Shown in pieces: positions 21,270-21,369 of a stretch of DNA of 21,369 bases. Source of the stretch: an uncultured Collinsella sp. (GTDB taxonomy: Bacteria; Actinomycetota; Coriobacteriia; Coriobacteriales; Coriobacteriaceae); the NCBI GenBank assembly GCA_958354105.1, contig CATWVA010000029.1, positions 1 through 21,369 on the forward strand. The letters are read 5' to 3'. The stretch's first letter is position 1; every line of letters begins with the position of its first letter. The notes beneath the pieces were generated by a model that saw nothing but the letters and a program-made list of their open reading frames with translations, had not been told where the DNA came from and made no database searches. The position numbers and the translations under genes were made by a program.

Positions 21270-21369
21270 ATGAAACTGTTTTTATGTTCTCACTTTTCAA
21301 GTGTAGGAAGTCTAATAAAGGAAGAAATTGAAAATAAAAAAGTCGCATTTATTCCAACAGCTTCGCTGC
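21270..21369 (+). CDS. Peptidase E-like / type 1 glutamine amidotransferase-like protein, N-terminal fragment
   Basis: Only 33 codons are inside the window. The start MKLFLCSHFSSVG followed by SLIKEEIENKKVAFIPTAS is the pattern of the peptidase E (S51) / class I amidotransferase-like group, whose first strands read MKLxLxS and xVxFIPTAS. The catalytic Ser and His lie beyond the edge, so activity cannot be judged. AAAGGAG 7 bases before the ATG is a strong ribosome site. The codons are AT-rich (AAA, ATA, TTA, TCA), unlike every gene to its left except the small one at 6460, which suggests acquisition from a low-GC donor such as a Firmicute. Confidence 0.65.
   Translation, partial: MKLFLCSHFSSVGSLIKEEIENKKVAFIPTASL

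Noticed and set aside
21146..21331. 61-codon GTG-started plus frame, or a leader peptide ahead of the last gene
   Set aside because: It overlaps the well-supported start at 21270 in another frame and has no ribosome site of its own; a regulatory leader peptide could not be demonstrated.
1..21369. CRISPR arrays, tRNA or rRNA genes, intact insertion sequences
   Set aside because: No regularly spaced direct repeats, no cloverleaf-like segments, no rRNA-like sequence and no transposase reading frame were seen on either strand.

Overview
The window is a GC-rich, densely packed chromosomal stretch. Its gene content points to a gut-type actinobacterium of the class Coriobacteriia, most likely Collinsella or a close relative. 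This is inferred from the shikimate/YqeG/MltG/RuvX/AlaS cluster, a SigB/F-type sigma cassette and a T-box in front of ileS; no 16S rRNA is present to prove it. Almost every gene from the left edge to about 19.2 kb is on the minus strand. I see no tRNA, rRNA, CRISPR array or intact insertion sequence.

Minus-strand layout, in transcription order (right to left). ileS is preceded by a full T-box leader with an ATC (Ile) specifier. It is followed by two stacked foldback structures, then lspA and rluD (1-bp overlap), then a membrane-bound family 2 glycosyltransferase ending in a palindromic element. Next come a minimal prepilin peptidase, a dNTP triphosphohydrolase and rarA. A tight cassette follows: a DUF948 membrane protein, an RsbW-like protein, a SigB/F/G-type sigma factor and an AI-2E family permease, with overlaps or a 1-bp gap throughout. 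Then a terminator overlaps the alaS promoter, and the last cluster runs alaS, ruvX, mltG, yqeG, aroK and an AroB-like gene that runs off the left edge.

Only three genes are on the plus strand. One is a small AT-richer two-helix membrane protein gene (6460-6699), nested between the permease gene and its downstream terminator. One is a GldA-type iron alcohol dehydrogenase (19673-20755). The third is the start of an AT-rich peptidase E-like gene at the right edge (21270 onward).

The left part is core housekeeping: translation (alaS, ileS, rluD), envelope (mltG, lspA, glycosyltransferase), DNA maintenance (ruvX, rarA, dNTPase) and aromatic biosynthesis. The right end, after about 20.88 kb, changes character. 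It has about 390 bases without a gene but with stacked hairpins, including one resembling a MOBV-type transfer origin, and then AT-rich coding sequence. This looks like the edge of a mobilizable island. The most interesting signals are the divergent AroB, the RsbW homologue lacking its ATP-binding motifs, the repeated gene-end stem-loop with a fixed loop, the possible MITE behind ileS, the T-box with an extra hairpin in its antiterminator, and the possible oriT.
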